A DNA stretch of 64,000 nt. It comes from an uncultured Bacilli bacterium. GTDB lineage: Bacteria; Bacillota_I; Bacilli_A; RF39; UBA660. The notes under the pieces are model-generated. The model had not been told where the DNA came from, did no database searches, and saw nothing but the letters and a program-made list of their open reading frames with translations. Shown here piece after piece: positions 7,600 to 16,264 of the stretch. A program made the translations under genes and the position numbers. How positions within the stretch are numbered: the stretch's first letter is position 1; each line of letters starts with the position of its first letter. The stretch lies in NCBI GenBank assembly GCA_934190785.1, contig CAKPTA010000002.1:62001-126000 (forward strand), given 5' to 3'.

Positions 7600-8208
7600 A
7601 TGAAAAATAAGTTTTTAAATTATGCTATCAATACAATTCATATTAATAATCCATCTTATAATGATACAAAACTTGCAGAAATTAGATATGGTTTAGAAGG
7701 AATATATTTAAGTATTACAAAGCTTATTATCATATTTTTGTTAGCTATATTATTAAATATACTAAAAGAAATGATCTTCATGCTAATAATATTTAATATA
7801 TTAAGAACAACAGGATTCGGATTACATGCTACAAAAAGTTGGATATGTCTAGTTTCATCATCAGTTATATTTCTTGGAGGACCACTACTAGCAAAAATAA
7901 TCATAATAAACAATTTATTAAAAACTATTCTATCAATTACTTCCGTTATTCTTATTTATAAATATGCTCCAGCAGACACAAAAAAAAGACCTCTAATTAA
8001 AGAAAAAAAGAGGAATATATATAAATTTATTACAACAATAAAATGTATTATATTAAATATATTCATTATATTCATTAAAAATAATATAATAACAAATTTA
8101 ATTATTTTAGGTATATACGCGGAAGTAATTGTTATACTTCCAAAAACATATAAACTATTCAACATGCCATATGACAATTATAAAAACTATAAACCTTTAT
8201 ATGATTAA
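7600..8208 (+). CDS. agrB: AgrB-like peptide-processing membrane endopeptidase
   Basis: A 202-aa polytopic membrane protein of the accessory gene regulator B family. It removes the C-terminal part of the AgrD precursor and forms the thiolactone ring. The conserved catalytic pair is visible: His76 (RTTGFGLHAT) and Cys83 (KSWICL), spaced as in staphylococcal AgrB (His77/Cys84). About five to six hydrophobic segments follow. I chose ATG 7600 because AGGAG lies 8 nt upstream; an in-frame ATG at 7567 has no such site. agrD follows 42 nt downstream, so they form one transcript. Confidence 0.9.
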   Translation: MKNKFLNYAINTIHINNPSYNDTKLAEIRYGLEGIYLSITKLIIIFLLAILLNILKEMIFMLIIFNILRTTGFGLHATKSWICLVSSSVIFLGGPLLAKIIIINNLLKTILSITSVILIYKYAPADTKKRPLIKEKKRNIYKFITTIKCIILNIFIIFIKNNIITNLIILGIYAEVIVILPKTYKLFNMPYDNYKNYKPLYD

Positions 8209-8250
8209 ACATTTAAATGTTTAATATAGAGAATAGAAGGAGGATGTATT

Positions 8251-8376
8251 ATGGGAAATTTATTAGCAAAAATTTTTGATTTTATTGGAAATACCAGTGC
8301 TAGTTTATCTATCAATGAATGTAGTTTTTGGTTACTAGATGAACCAGAAATGCCAAAAAGTTTAATAGAAAAATAA
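8251..8376 (+). CDS. agrD: AgrD autoinducing-peptide precursor (41 aa)
   Basis: The small ORF behind agrB has a strong AGGAGG site and the three AgrD parts: an amphipathic membrane-binding N-terminus (MGNLLAKIFDFIG), a short core with the ring cysteine (SINECSFWLL, Cys24), and the acidic recognition tail (DEPEMPKSLIEK). In known systems AgrB cuts after the core and joins its C-terminus to the Cys. If the cut precedes Asp30-Glu31-Pro32, as in staphylococci, the ring would be CSFWLL, six residues instead of the usual five. A cut one residue earlier would give five. The exported peptide should be sensed by AgrC (8388-9707). Confidence 0.88.
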   Translation: MGNLLAKIFDFIGNTSASLSINECSFWLLDEPEMPKSLIEK

Positions 8377-8397
8377 GAGTATAACTCTTATTTTTTT
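8375..8397. terminator. Bidirectional terminator between agrD and agrC
   Basis: AAGAGT-ATA-ACTCTT followed by seven T lies across the agrD stop and the convergent agrC stop. It terminates agrBD; A residues on the other side are few, so its effect on agrC is less certain. Confidence 0.65.
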
Positions 8398-9707
8398 AAA
8401 TCTATTAATAATCTTTGAACATAATACATACCATTCATTTCTCTTTCTTGACTTAAATGCTTATTTCTATCCATTATGTCTTTTACAATAGATAATCCAT
8501 ATCCGTGATTTGAACCCTTTGTTGTATATCTTTCCTGATTAATTTTATCTAGTTGAACTTTTCCTTTATAAGTATTAGATATCTGTATAGTAATCTGTTT
8601 TTCATCACATTTAAACTCAACAATTAAATATTTATTATCTGACTCCATTGAAGCTTGCATAGCATTATCAAGATATACGCCTAAAGCCATACTTATATCT
8701 TGTAAATTATCTTCTAAAAGTTTTTTTGGTAATTCTTTTGGAATTGATTTTTCATCAATAACGTCAACATAAACCTTTATATCATTCTTAACCATTTCAC
8801 ATATTTTATAATGCAATAAACCTTTTATACCTATATCAGGAAATTTAGATAACTTTATCAACCACTGTGTATTTTCATTTGACGGTTTATTCTTAAGCAA
8901 CTTATTTATATAATTAAGAGCATCTTTATTTTTAGGGTCAATTTTATCTCGAATTATTATCAATTGATTTTCGTATTCATGTTGCCATTTACTTTTCTCT
9001 ACTACTTCATGTTCATAAGTTTTTGCGTACTTGAACAAACTATCATATTCTTTTTTTATTCTATTTTTATCTGAATTTTCTTTAAAGAATCCCATCACTA
9101 ATATTATCACAGATAGTATAACAATTACATTCATTATAATATCTATAATTGTAATATCATGTGTAGTATTTCTAAGTAGAAAGAACCATAAAGTTACAAC
9201 ACACATAACAATTGTAACAAATGAATTTATTAATTTCTTATTACTATACCACTTTGATATGCTATATAATAAATCGTCTACTTTTTTTATATGTAAAAAA
9301 AAGTATGATAGTAATCCTATAAGAAAATTAGCTGACAAAATACATAAACAACTTGTTCTAAAGTTTTCTATTGAAATCTTTAGAATACCTAGATAAAATA
9401 TTCCTACAACACTATCAAACAATGCAAAAATAATATAAATCAAAAAAATTGTTATTAATAACGTACTAAAGCGTTCTTTGAATATAAATTTAAATAATAA
9501 TGCAGCTATTAACATTTTTGAAATAGTTCTTATCATTACTGGAACGTTTAATATCAATCCGCTACTAAGTATAGCTAGCAATAATAATGATAATATAAAA
9601 ATGAAATACTTTTTCTTATCAAAATTATATGATTTTCTTATAAAATATTCCCCCAATATAAGTTTATTTATAAAATCAACAATTACCCAACTAAACCATA
9701 TCGACAT
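8388..9707 (-). CDS. agrC: AgrC-like sensor histidine kinase
   Basis: A 439-aa quorum-sensing receptor kinase. Residues 1 to about 205 hold six or seven hydrophobic segments, the usual AgrC sensor. A coiled linker leads to the phospho-acceptor region (KWQHEYENQLIIIRD), then the GHKL ATPase with N box (VYLDNAMQASM) and G box (SNHGYGLSIVKD). It should bind the cyclic peptide from agrD and phosphorylate AgrA. Its start overlaps the agrA stop by 17 nt, so agrA-agrC are co-transcribed. The pair is convergent to agrBD, unlike the classical agrBDCA operon. Confidence 0.9.
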   Translation of the reverse strand: MSIWFSWVIVDFINKLILGEYFIRKSYNFDKKKYFIFILSLLLLAILSSGLILNVPVMIRTISKMLIAALLFKFIFKERFSTLLITIFLIYIIFALFDSVVGIFYLGILKISIENFRTSCLCILSANFLIGLLSYFFLHIKKVDDLLYSISKWYSNKKLINSFVTIVMCVVTLWFFLLRNTTHDITIIDIIMNVIVILSVIILVMGFFKENSDKNRIKKEYDSLFKYAKTYEHEVVEKSKWQHEYENQLIIIRDKIDPKNKDALNYINKLLKNKPSNENTQWLIKLSKFPDIGIKGLLHYKICEMVKNDIKVYVDVIDEKSIPKELPKKLLEDNLQDISMALGVYLDNAMQASMESDNKYLIVEFKCDEKQITIQISNTYKGKVQLDKINQERYTTKGSNHGYGLSIVKDIMDRNKHLSQEREMNGMYYVQRLLIDLKK

Positions 9708-10413
9708 AATCTTTTAAGCCTTTCTTTTTTTCACGGGACAATAAATTTGTTGTATCATCATTTTCAAAATAGATTAAACTTTCTTTCCAATCTACAGTTT
9801 TAATCTTTTTTAAATTAACTAAACAGCTTCGGTGTGATAAATAAAACCCTTTACCAAGTTCTTTTTGCATTTCATTCATAGTTTTTCCAACTGAGAAATC
9901 ACCATATGTTGTACGAATTATACATTTTCTATCAACAGTATCTTTTTCAACACATAAAATGTCATCAATACATATTCTATGTGTTATACCATTTGCTTTA
10001 AAGAAAATAACTTTTTTTTCATTTACTTTTTCTATTGCTCGAGTTAAAATGTCTCTCAAATTTTCTTCGCATTCATTATATTTTGATATAAAATCAAGAA
10101 GCATTATTTGTGCTTTTAATGCTTCATATCCTAATTCTGTATGAGATGTTACTATTATTATTATACTATTCCAATCTTCTTCACGAATTTTTCTTGCTAT
10201 ATCTATACCAGAAATTGAATCTTTCATCTCAATATCTAATATATATATTTTTGATGGAAGGTTATTTTTTATCATTTCTTCAAAATCATCATCATATTTT
10301 GTAAATTCATGAATTTTATAATCACTATCATTATTCATATACATTTTATCGATTACAAGAGTTATTTTATCTCTAAACTTTTTTTCATCGTCGCATACTA
10401 TAAAATTTATCAT
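9691..10413 (-). CDS. agrA: AgrA-like LytTR response regulator
   Basis: A 240-aa response regulator. The receiver domain (1 to about 120) has acidic residues at FIVCDDE, the phospho-acceptor Asp60 (IYILDIEM) and a Thr/Ser switch (IVTSH). The C-terminal LytTR DNA-binding domain (about 140-240) has ILCVEKD, the FYLSHRSCLVN motif and a KIKTVDW strand. It should be phosphorylated by AgrC, encoded next in the same transcript. A promoter at 10475-10503 precedes it. It has a clear paralogue at 28525-29226 with the same start (MINFIVCDD) and Asp60. Confidence 0.9.
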   Translation of the reverse strand: MINFIVCDDEKKFRDKITLVIDKMYMNNDSDYKIHEFTKYDDDFEEMIKNNLPSKIYILDIEMKDSISGIDIARKIREEDWNSIIIIVTSHTELGYEALKAQIMLLDFISKYNECEENLRDILTRAIEKVNEKKVIFFKANGITHRICIDDILCVEKDTVDRKCIIRTTYGDFSVGKTMNEMQKELGKGFYLSHRSCLVNLKKIKTVDWKESLIYFENDDTTNLLSREKKKGLKDYVDMV

Positions 10414-10446
10414 AAAATCACTCCCAAACGAAAATCATTTCAAATA

Positions 10447-10460
10447 GTTTGCAGGCAGTT
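10447..10460 (-). promoter_or_regulatory. Shared agr upstream motif (agrA copy)
   Basis: Minus strand AACTGCCTGCAAAC, about 8-21 nt downstream of the predicted agrA transcription start. Similar sequences precede agrB and the orphan AgrA-like gene. The overlapping GCAGTTAAC also resembles the half-site bound by staphylococcal AgrA (ACAGTTAAG). Autoregulation is inferred. Confidence 0.35.
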
Positions 10461-10474
10461 AACTATTCTTTTTT

Positions 10475-10503
10475 ATATTACCATAATGAGTGATAAAAAT
10501 CAA
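10475..10503 (-). promoter_or_regulatory. Promoter of agrA-agrC
   Basis: Minus strand TTGATT (10503-10498), 17-nt spacer, TAATAT (10480-10475), about 60 nt upstream of the agrA start. Confidence 0.55.
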
Positions 10504-10535
10504 CTAATTGTTAATATTTACAACTAAAATTCGAG

Positions 10536-11084
10536 TTATTTTTCATCAAATATTTCATGCTTAATTCTTTGTTCAATTCTTTTATCTTTAAAGAGATTAA
10601 CATATTTATTTATTTTATCTTTATTAAGCAGCTTTGATATTTTTCTATAACTATTTATTATTTGTTCATATTTTTCATATTCCATATTTGTTTTACTACG
10701 AACAACTTCAATTAATAATCTTTCTAAATCATATATTCTAATATTGTAATGTTTATAAGTGACAACATTAGCTCCAACACTATATAGTGAATCTGTCATA
10801 AATATTTGTTTTACATTTTCATCTTTTATTTTTCTATCCTTTTGTTTTGTTGCTACATAGTATTTTGTATGTTCTTCTTTTATTAAAGAATAACATATAC
10901 AAGCTGTTTCTAATGTTAAAATTACATTAGGATGTTTTTTTACAAGTACTTCTAATGGATCATATTTTTCTTCGGTTGAATATACTCCTTTTGCTACTAA
11001 ATACAAAGTTTTATCCTGTAATTTCTTTTTAATTTGATAGTCACTTAAATTTTGTTTTTGTAAATTTTTATATAAAAGTATCAT
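10536..11084 (-). CDS. AbiEi-like antitoxin/regulator without a visible toxin partner
   Basis: A 182-aa protein resembling the AbiEi family (winged-helix antitoxin of type IV abortive-infection systems). It has an N-terminal HTH-like part (LSDYQIKKKLQDKTLYLVAKGVY), then the family-like ILTLETACICYSLI and KYYVAT stretches, and IRIYDLERLLIEVVRSK near the C-terminus. In known systems AbiEi represses the operon and opposes an AbiEii nucleotidyltransferase. No AbiEii-like gene lies on either side. It may work alone as a regulator. ATG 11084 is preceded by GGTGAG; a TTG four codons upstream is less likely. Confidence 0.75.
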   Translation of the reverse strand: MILLYKNLQKQNLSDYQIKKKLQDKTLYLVAKGVYSTEEKYDPLEVLVKKHPNVILTLETACICYSLIKEEHTKYYVATKQKDRKIKDENVKQIFMTDSLYSVGANVVTYKHYNIRIYDLERLLIEVVRSKTNMEYEKYEQIINSYRKISKLLNKDKINKYVNLFKDKRIEQRIKHEIFDEK

Positions 11085-11146
11085 GTCACTCACCAATAAT
11101 ATTATAATATAAAATTTATTGTTTTACAATGTCATACCGACATTTA

Positions 11147-11181
11147 GAAAAAAATAAAACCTATTTTATATAGGTTTTATT
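11147..11181 (-). terminator. Terminator after the P-type ATPase gene
   Basis: Minus-strand 11-bp stem AATAAAACCTA/TAGGTTTTATT with a 7-nt loop and a following T run, directly past the ATPase stop at 11185. Confidence 0.8.
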
Positions 11182-11184
11182 ACT

Positions 11185-13815
11185 TTACACACCACCAATT
11201 AATCCTTTTTTTCTAAGATATACTTTTCTAATTGCATCAACTGGGATAACTGTAGCTGAAAGGAGTATCATTATTTCTAATTCTCTTAGGGTTAAACCAG
11301 CTGTTCTAAACAATGTTCCACCATAATATATAAGCAAAAGTTGAACAATTAATATAAATGCGATTACTATTAAAAATACCTTATTTTTTAATATATCTGC
11401 TACTAAATTAAGTCTACAAGTTCTGGCATTAAAGCAATTGAAAATTCCCATAAAAATAAATAGTCCAAAAAAAGCAGTCATGAAGTATTCATCATGATTT
11501 CCATTTCTAAAAAATGTGTGGATAAGTGGAAACTTTAAAAAGAATATACATAATATTGATGAATAAATACCTGTGAAAAAGATTTCGTGTGCCATATACT
11601 TGTTGATAATTGCTTCTTCTTTTTTCTTTGGTTTCTCATGCATATATTCTAAAAGTGGTGGTTCAAAAGCAAATGCTAATCCTGCAAGGGTGTCCATAAC
11701 CATATTTATCCACAACATTTGAATAACTGTTACTGGTGTATCTACACCAATGAATGGTCCAATTATTGATAGACTTATGGCACACATATTAATGGTTAAT
11801 TGAAATATAATAAATTTACGTATACTTTTAAAAATAGTTCTTCCAAATAAAATAGCTTTTGATATTGATAAGAAATTATCATCTAAAATAACAATATCTG
11901 CTGCTTCTTTTGATACTTCTGTTCCACTTCCCATAGCAAATCCAACATCTGCTTTTTTTAAAGCTGGAGCATCATTTACACCATCACCTGTCATACCAAC
12001 AACTAAATTCATATCTTGACTTATTTTAACAAGCCTGCTTTTATCATGAGGAAGTGCACGAGCTACAATTCTAAGATTAGGTAATATTTTTTTTATTTCT
12101 TCATCTGTCTTGCTATTTAATTCATCACTTGTTAATACAATATTGTTGTCATTATATATCCCAACTTCTCTTCCTATTTCAATTGCAGTATCTTTATTAT
12201 CACCTGTAATCATTACTGTTTGAATGTGGGCATCATTCACAAGTTTTACTCCATAAATAGCTTCTTTACGAACTTCGTCTTTAATAAAAATAACACCTAA
12301 GAATATTAGTCTATCAATATTACCATTATAAACCTTGCCTTCACGCATAGCTAGTGCCAATACTCTAATTCCTTTTTTCGTCATTTGTTTTATATAAGAT
12401 TCTATTTTCGTTTTATTATAAAGTTTTTGTTTTATTCCATCTTCTGTTAAATAACTTGTACATAATGGTATTATTTTTTCTGGTGAACCTTTAACAAATG
12501 TCATTGCACCATTCATATTTATAGTTGTAAGTGAAAACTTATCTTTGCTATTAAAAGGGATAGTATCTATTTTTTGATATTTATAATCTATTTTAGAATG
12601 AATGAAAGCAAGAAGAGCTCTATCGGTTATGTTTCCACCTATTATTTTATTATTATCATCATATACACTTGCATTGTTATAAGTCATTGCCATTTTAGTC
12701 ATTTCATATAATTTTGGACGACTTGCTAATTCTTCTTCGGTATTATATGTGTTTAAATTTCCACTCATTATGCCCACTACTTCAAGTTTACCTTTAGTAA
12801 GTGTTCCTGTTTTATCTGTAAATAGTATATTTAAACTTCCTGCAGTCTCTATACCAACCATTTTTCTGACAAGAACATTATTTTTTAACATTCGCTTCAT
12901 ATTTGATGACAAAACAAGTGTAATCATCATAGGAAGGCCTTCTGGCACAGCTACCACAATTATGGTTACACATAAAGTTAAAGCATATAAAATATATCCA
13001 AATAAAATTGGAAAATTAGATATTGTTTCTCTTATAGCATTAATATCAAAATTATTATCAATAACTATTACAGAGAACAAATAAGAAAAAGCAACTAAAA
13101 AAGCCCCAACATACCCTATATTACTAATTATTTTAGCCAAATGACGTAACCTTATTTTTAAGGGGCTTTCTGGTTGTGATTCGGATAATTCACTAGCAAG
13201 ACGACCATACATTGTTTGATTCCCAACTTCTGTTACAAGCATCATAGCTTCTTTAGAATAAACTACTGTCCCCCTAAAAACTTTATTTTTTTCTTCGATA
13301 TTATTATGCTTTACAGCCTCTTTATAGACTTCTTTACTCTCGCCATTAAGTGAAGATTCATCAACACTTAATTCACCAAAAACAATGATACCATCCGCTG
13401 GAATTTTATCTCCTTGTTCTAGGAGTACAATATCGCCTTTTACAACTTCGTCTATTGGTATTTCTTGTATCTTGCCATTTCTTTTAACTCGACATCTAGT
13501 TTTAGATGCTTCCTCTTGTAATCTTTCAAATGCTTTTTCACTTCCAACCTCTGATATTGTAGATATAAATGACGCTAAAAAGATAGCAATTACTATTCCA
13601 ACAGTTTCATACCAATCAAAATCTTGTATTAAAAAAACCATTTTGATCCCAAGTGCTATTAAGAGAATTCTTATAATAGGATCCCCCAGACTTTCTAAGA
13701 ATCTTCTAAAAAATCCTTCATTTGCAGTTTTAAATATTTCATTATTACCATATGTTTTTCTACTCATTTCAACCTCTTTATCTGTTAACCCTGTTTTTAT
13801 ATTTGTTGTATTCAT
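11185..13815 (-). CDS. Calcium-type P-ATPase (PMCA-like)
   Basis: An 876-aa P-type (P2) cation pump. It has an N-terminal cation-ATPase domain, an actuator domain with SSLNGES, membrane segment 4 with VPEGLPM, the phosphorylation site DKTGTLTKG, a nucleotide domain with FVKGSPE, the hinge TGDGVNDAPAL, and four to six C-terminal membrane helices (ending near AVIPVDAIRKV). These features fit calcium-translocating pumps that export Ca2+ at the plasma membrane. ATG 13815 has AGGAGG upstream. It is probably a single gene with its own terminator. Mn2+ as substrate cannot be excluded. Confidence 0.9.
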   Translation of the reverse strand: MNTTNIKTGLTDKEVEMSRKTYGNNEIFKTANEGFFRRFLESLGDPIIRILLIALGIKMVFLIQDFDWYETVGIVIAIFLASFISTISEVGSEKAFERLQEEASKTRCRVKRNGKIQEIPIDEVVKGDIVLLEQGDKIPADGIIVFGELSVDESSLNGESKEVYKEAVKHNNIEEKNKVFRGTVVYSKEAMMLVTEVGNQTMYGRLASELSESQPESPLKIRLRHLAKIISNIGYVGAFLVAFSYLFSVIVIDNNFDINAIRETISNFPILFGYILYALTLCVTIIVVAVPEGLPMMITLVLSSNMKRMLKNNVLVRKMVGIETAGSLNILFTDKTGTLTKGKLEVVGIMSGNLNTYNTEEELASRPKLYEMTKMAMTYNNASVYDDNNKIIGGNITDRALLAFIHSKIDYKYQKIDTIPFNSKDKFSLTTINMNGAMTFVKGSPEKIIPLCTSYLTEDGIKQKLYNKTKIESYIKQMTKKGIRVLALAMREGKVYNGNIDRLIFLGVIFIKDEVRKEAIYGVKLVNDAHIQTVMITGDNKDTAIEIGREVGIYNDNNIVLTSDELNSKTDEEIKKILPNLRIVARALPHDKSRLVKISQDMNLVVGMTGDGVNDAPALKKADVGFAMGSGTEVSKEAADIVILDDNFLSISKAILFGRTIFKSIRKFIIFQLTINMCAISLSIIGPFIGVDTPVTVIQMLWINMVMDTLAGLAFAFEPPLLEYMHEKPKKKEEAIINKYMAHEIFFTGIYSSILCIFFLKFPLIHTFFRNGNHDEYFMTAFFGLFIFMGIFNCFNARTCRLNLVADILKNKVFLIVIAFILIVQLLLIYYGGTLFRTAGLTLRELEIMILLSATVIPVDAIRKVYLRKKGLIGGV

Positions 13816-13893
13816 AGCTTCCTCCTTAATAAAATATATTAAGGTGAAAGCTAAGATATAAGTTTTTAAAGCATTTTTATTTCGACTTTATTT

Positions 13894-15927
13894 TTAAAAT
13901 ATTAAGCTAATTTCTTTTATTAAGAAACACATTATAAATCCTATTAGTGTTGGTATTAAAAGCGATAATAAAGCCCATTTAATGCTCTTAGTTTCATGTT
14001 TTATAGAAAGAAAAGTAGTGGAACACGGAAAATGAAAAATTGTAAATATCATTACACAAATAGCAGTAATATACGTCCATCCATTATCAATAAATATTTG
14101 TTTTAATAAATTATAATTATCAATATCTACTAAAACACCTTCATTTAAATAACCCATTAATATGATTGGAATTACAATTTCATTAGCAGGAAAACCTAAG
14201 ATAAATCCCATAAGTATCATTCCATCCATTCCAAACATTTTACCTATTGGATTTAATATGGTTGAGAGTATTGATATAATGCTTACATTAGAAATTGTAA
14301 CATTTGATATAATCCATATAACAACACCTGCCGGTAAAGCTACTACTACTGCACGTTTTAAAACAAATAATATTCTGCCAAAAATAGAATTAATAATTAT
14401 CCTAAATACATCTGGACTTCGATATGCAGGTAATTCTAAAACAAATGATGAGCTTTCTCCTTTTAAAATGGTTATTGATAAGATTTTTGATACCAATAAA
14501 GTCATTATAATTCCAAGTAAAATTAAAGATGTAAGTATTAGAGCACTTATTAAAGGAGAAAAGATTGAATTACCTACGAAAAAAGCGCTAGATAGTGATA
14601 TTAAAATAGGAAATCTTCCATTACAAGGTACAAAACAATTTGTTAAAATAGCAATTAATCTTTCTCTTTTTGAATCTATAATTCTAGCTCCTGTTACTCC
14701 AACAGCATTACATCCAAATCCCATACACATAGTTAACGCTTGTTTCCCACAAGCATTGCATTTACTGAAACATCTATCTAAATTAAATGCAATTCTTGGC
14801 AAATATCCCAAATCCTCTAGAAATGTGAACAATGGAAAAAAAATAGCCATTGGTGGTAACATAACAGCAATTATCCATGTAACAACTCTATATATACCAT
14901 CATATAAAAGTGATATAACATTTGCTTTTAAATTAATAAATTCTAAAAAACTTAAAAAATAATCGCCTACATGATTAAATAAATTAAATAATAGTTTTGA
15001 TGGATAATTTGCTCCAACTATTGTTATCCAAAAAACAACAAAAAGCATTATTAACATAATTGGTATTCCAGTTAATTTGCTAGTTAATATTTTATCAATT
15101 TTGCGATCCTTTTCACTATAATTATTACATTTTTCTGTTACTTCAGCATAAATAAAAGAAGCCGTGCTTACTATCTTTGATGTAATTTCCTCTTCTAAAT
15201 CGTTTGCTATAATGTCTTTGCTTAACAAATACTGTTTTGCTTCTTTAAGTTTAAAGTTTAATTCCTCCTTTATACTTAATTTTGTTTCTATTTTTTCTAA
15301 AATATTAGAGTTTCTTAAAAGTTCAAGTGCTATAAAACGACTACCATCACAATCTATTACAGGTGTTAACATATTAATCGCAGCTTCTATATCTTTGCTA
15401 TATTTTAGAAGATATGGTTTTCTAATATTTTTACTAAGTACATTTGCTTCGATAATACTAAGTAGCTTATCTATACCTATATTATGCCTAGCATCTGTAC
15501 CAACAACAGGTACTTTTAATATTTTTTCTAATCTTTCTAAGTCAATTTTAATGCCTCTTTTTTGTGCTTCATCTAACAAATTGACACAAATAATTGTTTT
15601 TGAACTTACTTCTAATATTTGTAAAAGTAAATTTAAATTTCTCTCTAAGCATACAGCGTCACAAACAATAACATTTAAATCACTTTTTTCAAAGCATATA
15701 GAATCACGGGCTAATTCTTCTTCTTTTGAGTGTGCAATTAATGAATAAGTTCCTGGAATATCATAAACTTTATATTTATTTTCATTATAAACATATTCGC
15801 CACTTGTACAGCCAACTGTTTTACCTGACCAATTTCCAGTATGCTGGTGCATACCTGTTAAAGTATTAAATATTGTACTTTTACCAACATTAGGATTTCC
15901 TGATAAAGTAATCACAAAAGATTTCAT
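13894..15927 (-). CDS. feoB: Ferrous iron transporter FeoB
   Basis: A 677-aa Fe2+ permease. The N-terminal GTPase has G1 GNPNVGKST (about 10-18), G3 DIPGTYSL, G4 NLLDEAQ and a helical regulator, followed by membrane segments with two Gate motifs (PPMAIFFPLFTFLEDLGYLP; and NEIVIPII). CSKCNACGKQ and GFGCNAVGVTGARI lie in the conserved central region. Its start overlaps the feoA stop (ATGA), so the two are translated together. It takes up ferrous iron, as expected for an anaerobe. Confidence 0.95.
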   Translation of the reverse strand: MKSFVITLSGNPNVGKSTIFNTLTGMHQHTGNWSGKTVGCTSGEYVYNENKYKVYDIPGTYSLIAHSKEEELARDSICFEKSDLNVIVCDAVCLERNLNLLLQILEVSSKTIICVNLLDEAQKRGIKIDLERLEKILKVPVVGTDARHNIGIDKLLSIIEANVLSKNIRKPYLLKYSKDIEAAINMLTPVIDCDGSRFIALELLRNSNILEKIETKLSIKEELNFKLKEAKQYLLSKDIIANDLEEEITSKIVSTASFIYAEVTEKCNNYSEKDRKIDKILTSKLTGIPIMLIMLFVVFWITIVGANYPSKLLFNLFNHVGDYFLSFLEFINLKANVISLLYDGIYRVVTWIIAVMLPPMAIFFPLFTFLEDLGYLPRIAFNLDRCFSKCNACGKQALTMCMGFGCNAVGVTGARIIDSKRERLIAILTNCFVPCNGRFPILISLSSAFFVGNSIFSPLISALILTSLILLGIIMTLLVSKILSITILKGESSSFVLELPAYRSPDVFRIIINSIFGRILFVLKRAVVVALPAGVVIWIISNVTISNVSIISILSTILNPIGKMFGMDGMILMGFILGFPANEIVIPIILMGYLNEGVLVDIDNYNLLKQIFIDNGWTYITAICVMIFTIFHFPCSTTFLSIKHETKSIKWALLSLLIPTLIGFIMCFLIKEISLIF

Positions 15928-16160
15928 ATGACATCATCTATTTCTATTAATTTAGCATCATTGTTTCTAATAGCTATCAAGGTCCCTCTTATCAAATATG
16001 CCTTAGGATCCTTTAAAGGACTAACCATAACACACTCTATAATAGAATTTTTTATAAATCCCATATCAAATAATCTTCTTTTGATTGAATCATCATTTTT
16101 AATTTCTTTTATAACTGCAGTGCATCCTGGTTTTAATAAATCTAATGTTTTTATTTTCAT
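15924..16160 (-). CDS. feoA: Ferrous iron transport accessory protein FeoA
   Basis: A 78-aa SH3-like FeoA protein (MKIKTLDLLKPGCTAVIKEI, RRLFDMGFIKNSIIECV, AYLIRGTLIAIRNNDAKLI) that assists FeoB. ATG 16160 follows AGGA by 8 nt; an in-frame ATG at 16169 lacks a site. It overlaps feoB by 4 nt. A palindrome (16189-16205) lies in its upstream region. Confidence 0.93.
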   Translation of the reverse strand: MKIKTLDLLKPGCTAVIKEIKNDDSIKRRLFDMGFIKNSIIECVMVSPLKDPKAYLIRGTLIAIRNNDAKLIEIDDVI

Positions 16161-16188
16161 AAAATACATCCTACTTTCATATAGTGAA

Positions 16189-16205
16189 GAAGTTTATTTA
16201 ACTTC
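16189..16205. promoter_or_regulatory. Palindrome upstream of feoA, possible metal-regulator operator
   Basis: GAAGTT-TATTT-AACTTC, perfect 6-bp arms, 29 nt before the feoA start and beside AT-rich -10-like sequences (TATATT, TATATG). Position fits a repressor operator. It does not clearly match the Fur or MntR consensus, so the regulator is unknown. Confidence 0.4.
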
Positions 16206-16240
16206 AATATAATATATGAAATAAAATATGTTTGGACATA

Positions 16241-16264
16241 AAAAAAAGTACTATTTGTACTTTT
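16241..16264 (-). terminator. Terminator of the addB-addA transcript
   Basis: Minus-strand hairpin AAAAGTAC-AAATA-GTACTTTT followed by T residues, overlapping the stop of the 88-aa gene. It separates this operon from feoAB. Confidence 0.75.

Noticed and set aside
11185..13815. Assignment of the P-ATPase as a copper or cadmium pump
   Set aside because: There is no CPC motif or N-terminal heavy-metal domain; the VPEGLPM motif and domain layout fit P2-type calcium pumps.
14162..14962. Long plus-strand open frame (266 codons) inside feoB, and similar frames opposite the ATPase and dnaB genes
   Set aside because: They lie antisense to clear conserved genes, lack ribosome-binding sites and encode low-complexity translations typical of AT-rich antisense DNA.
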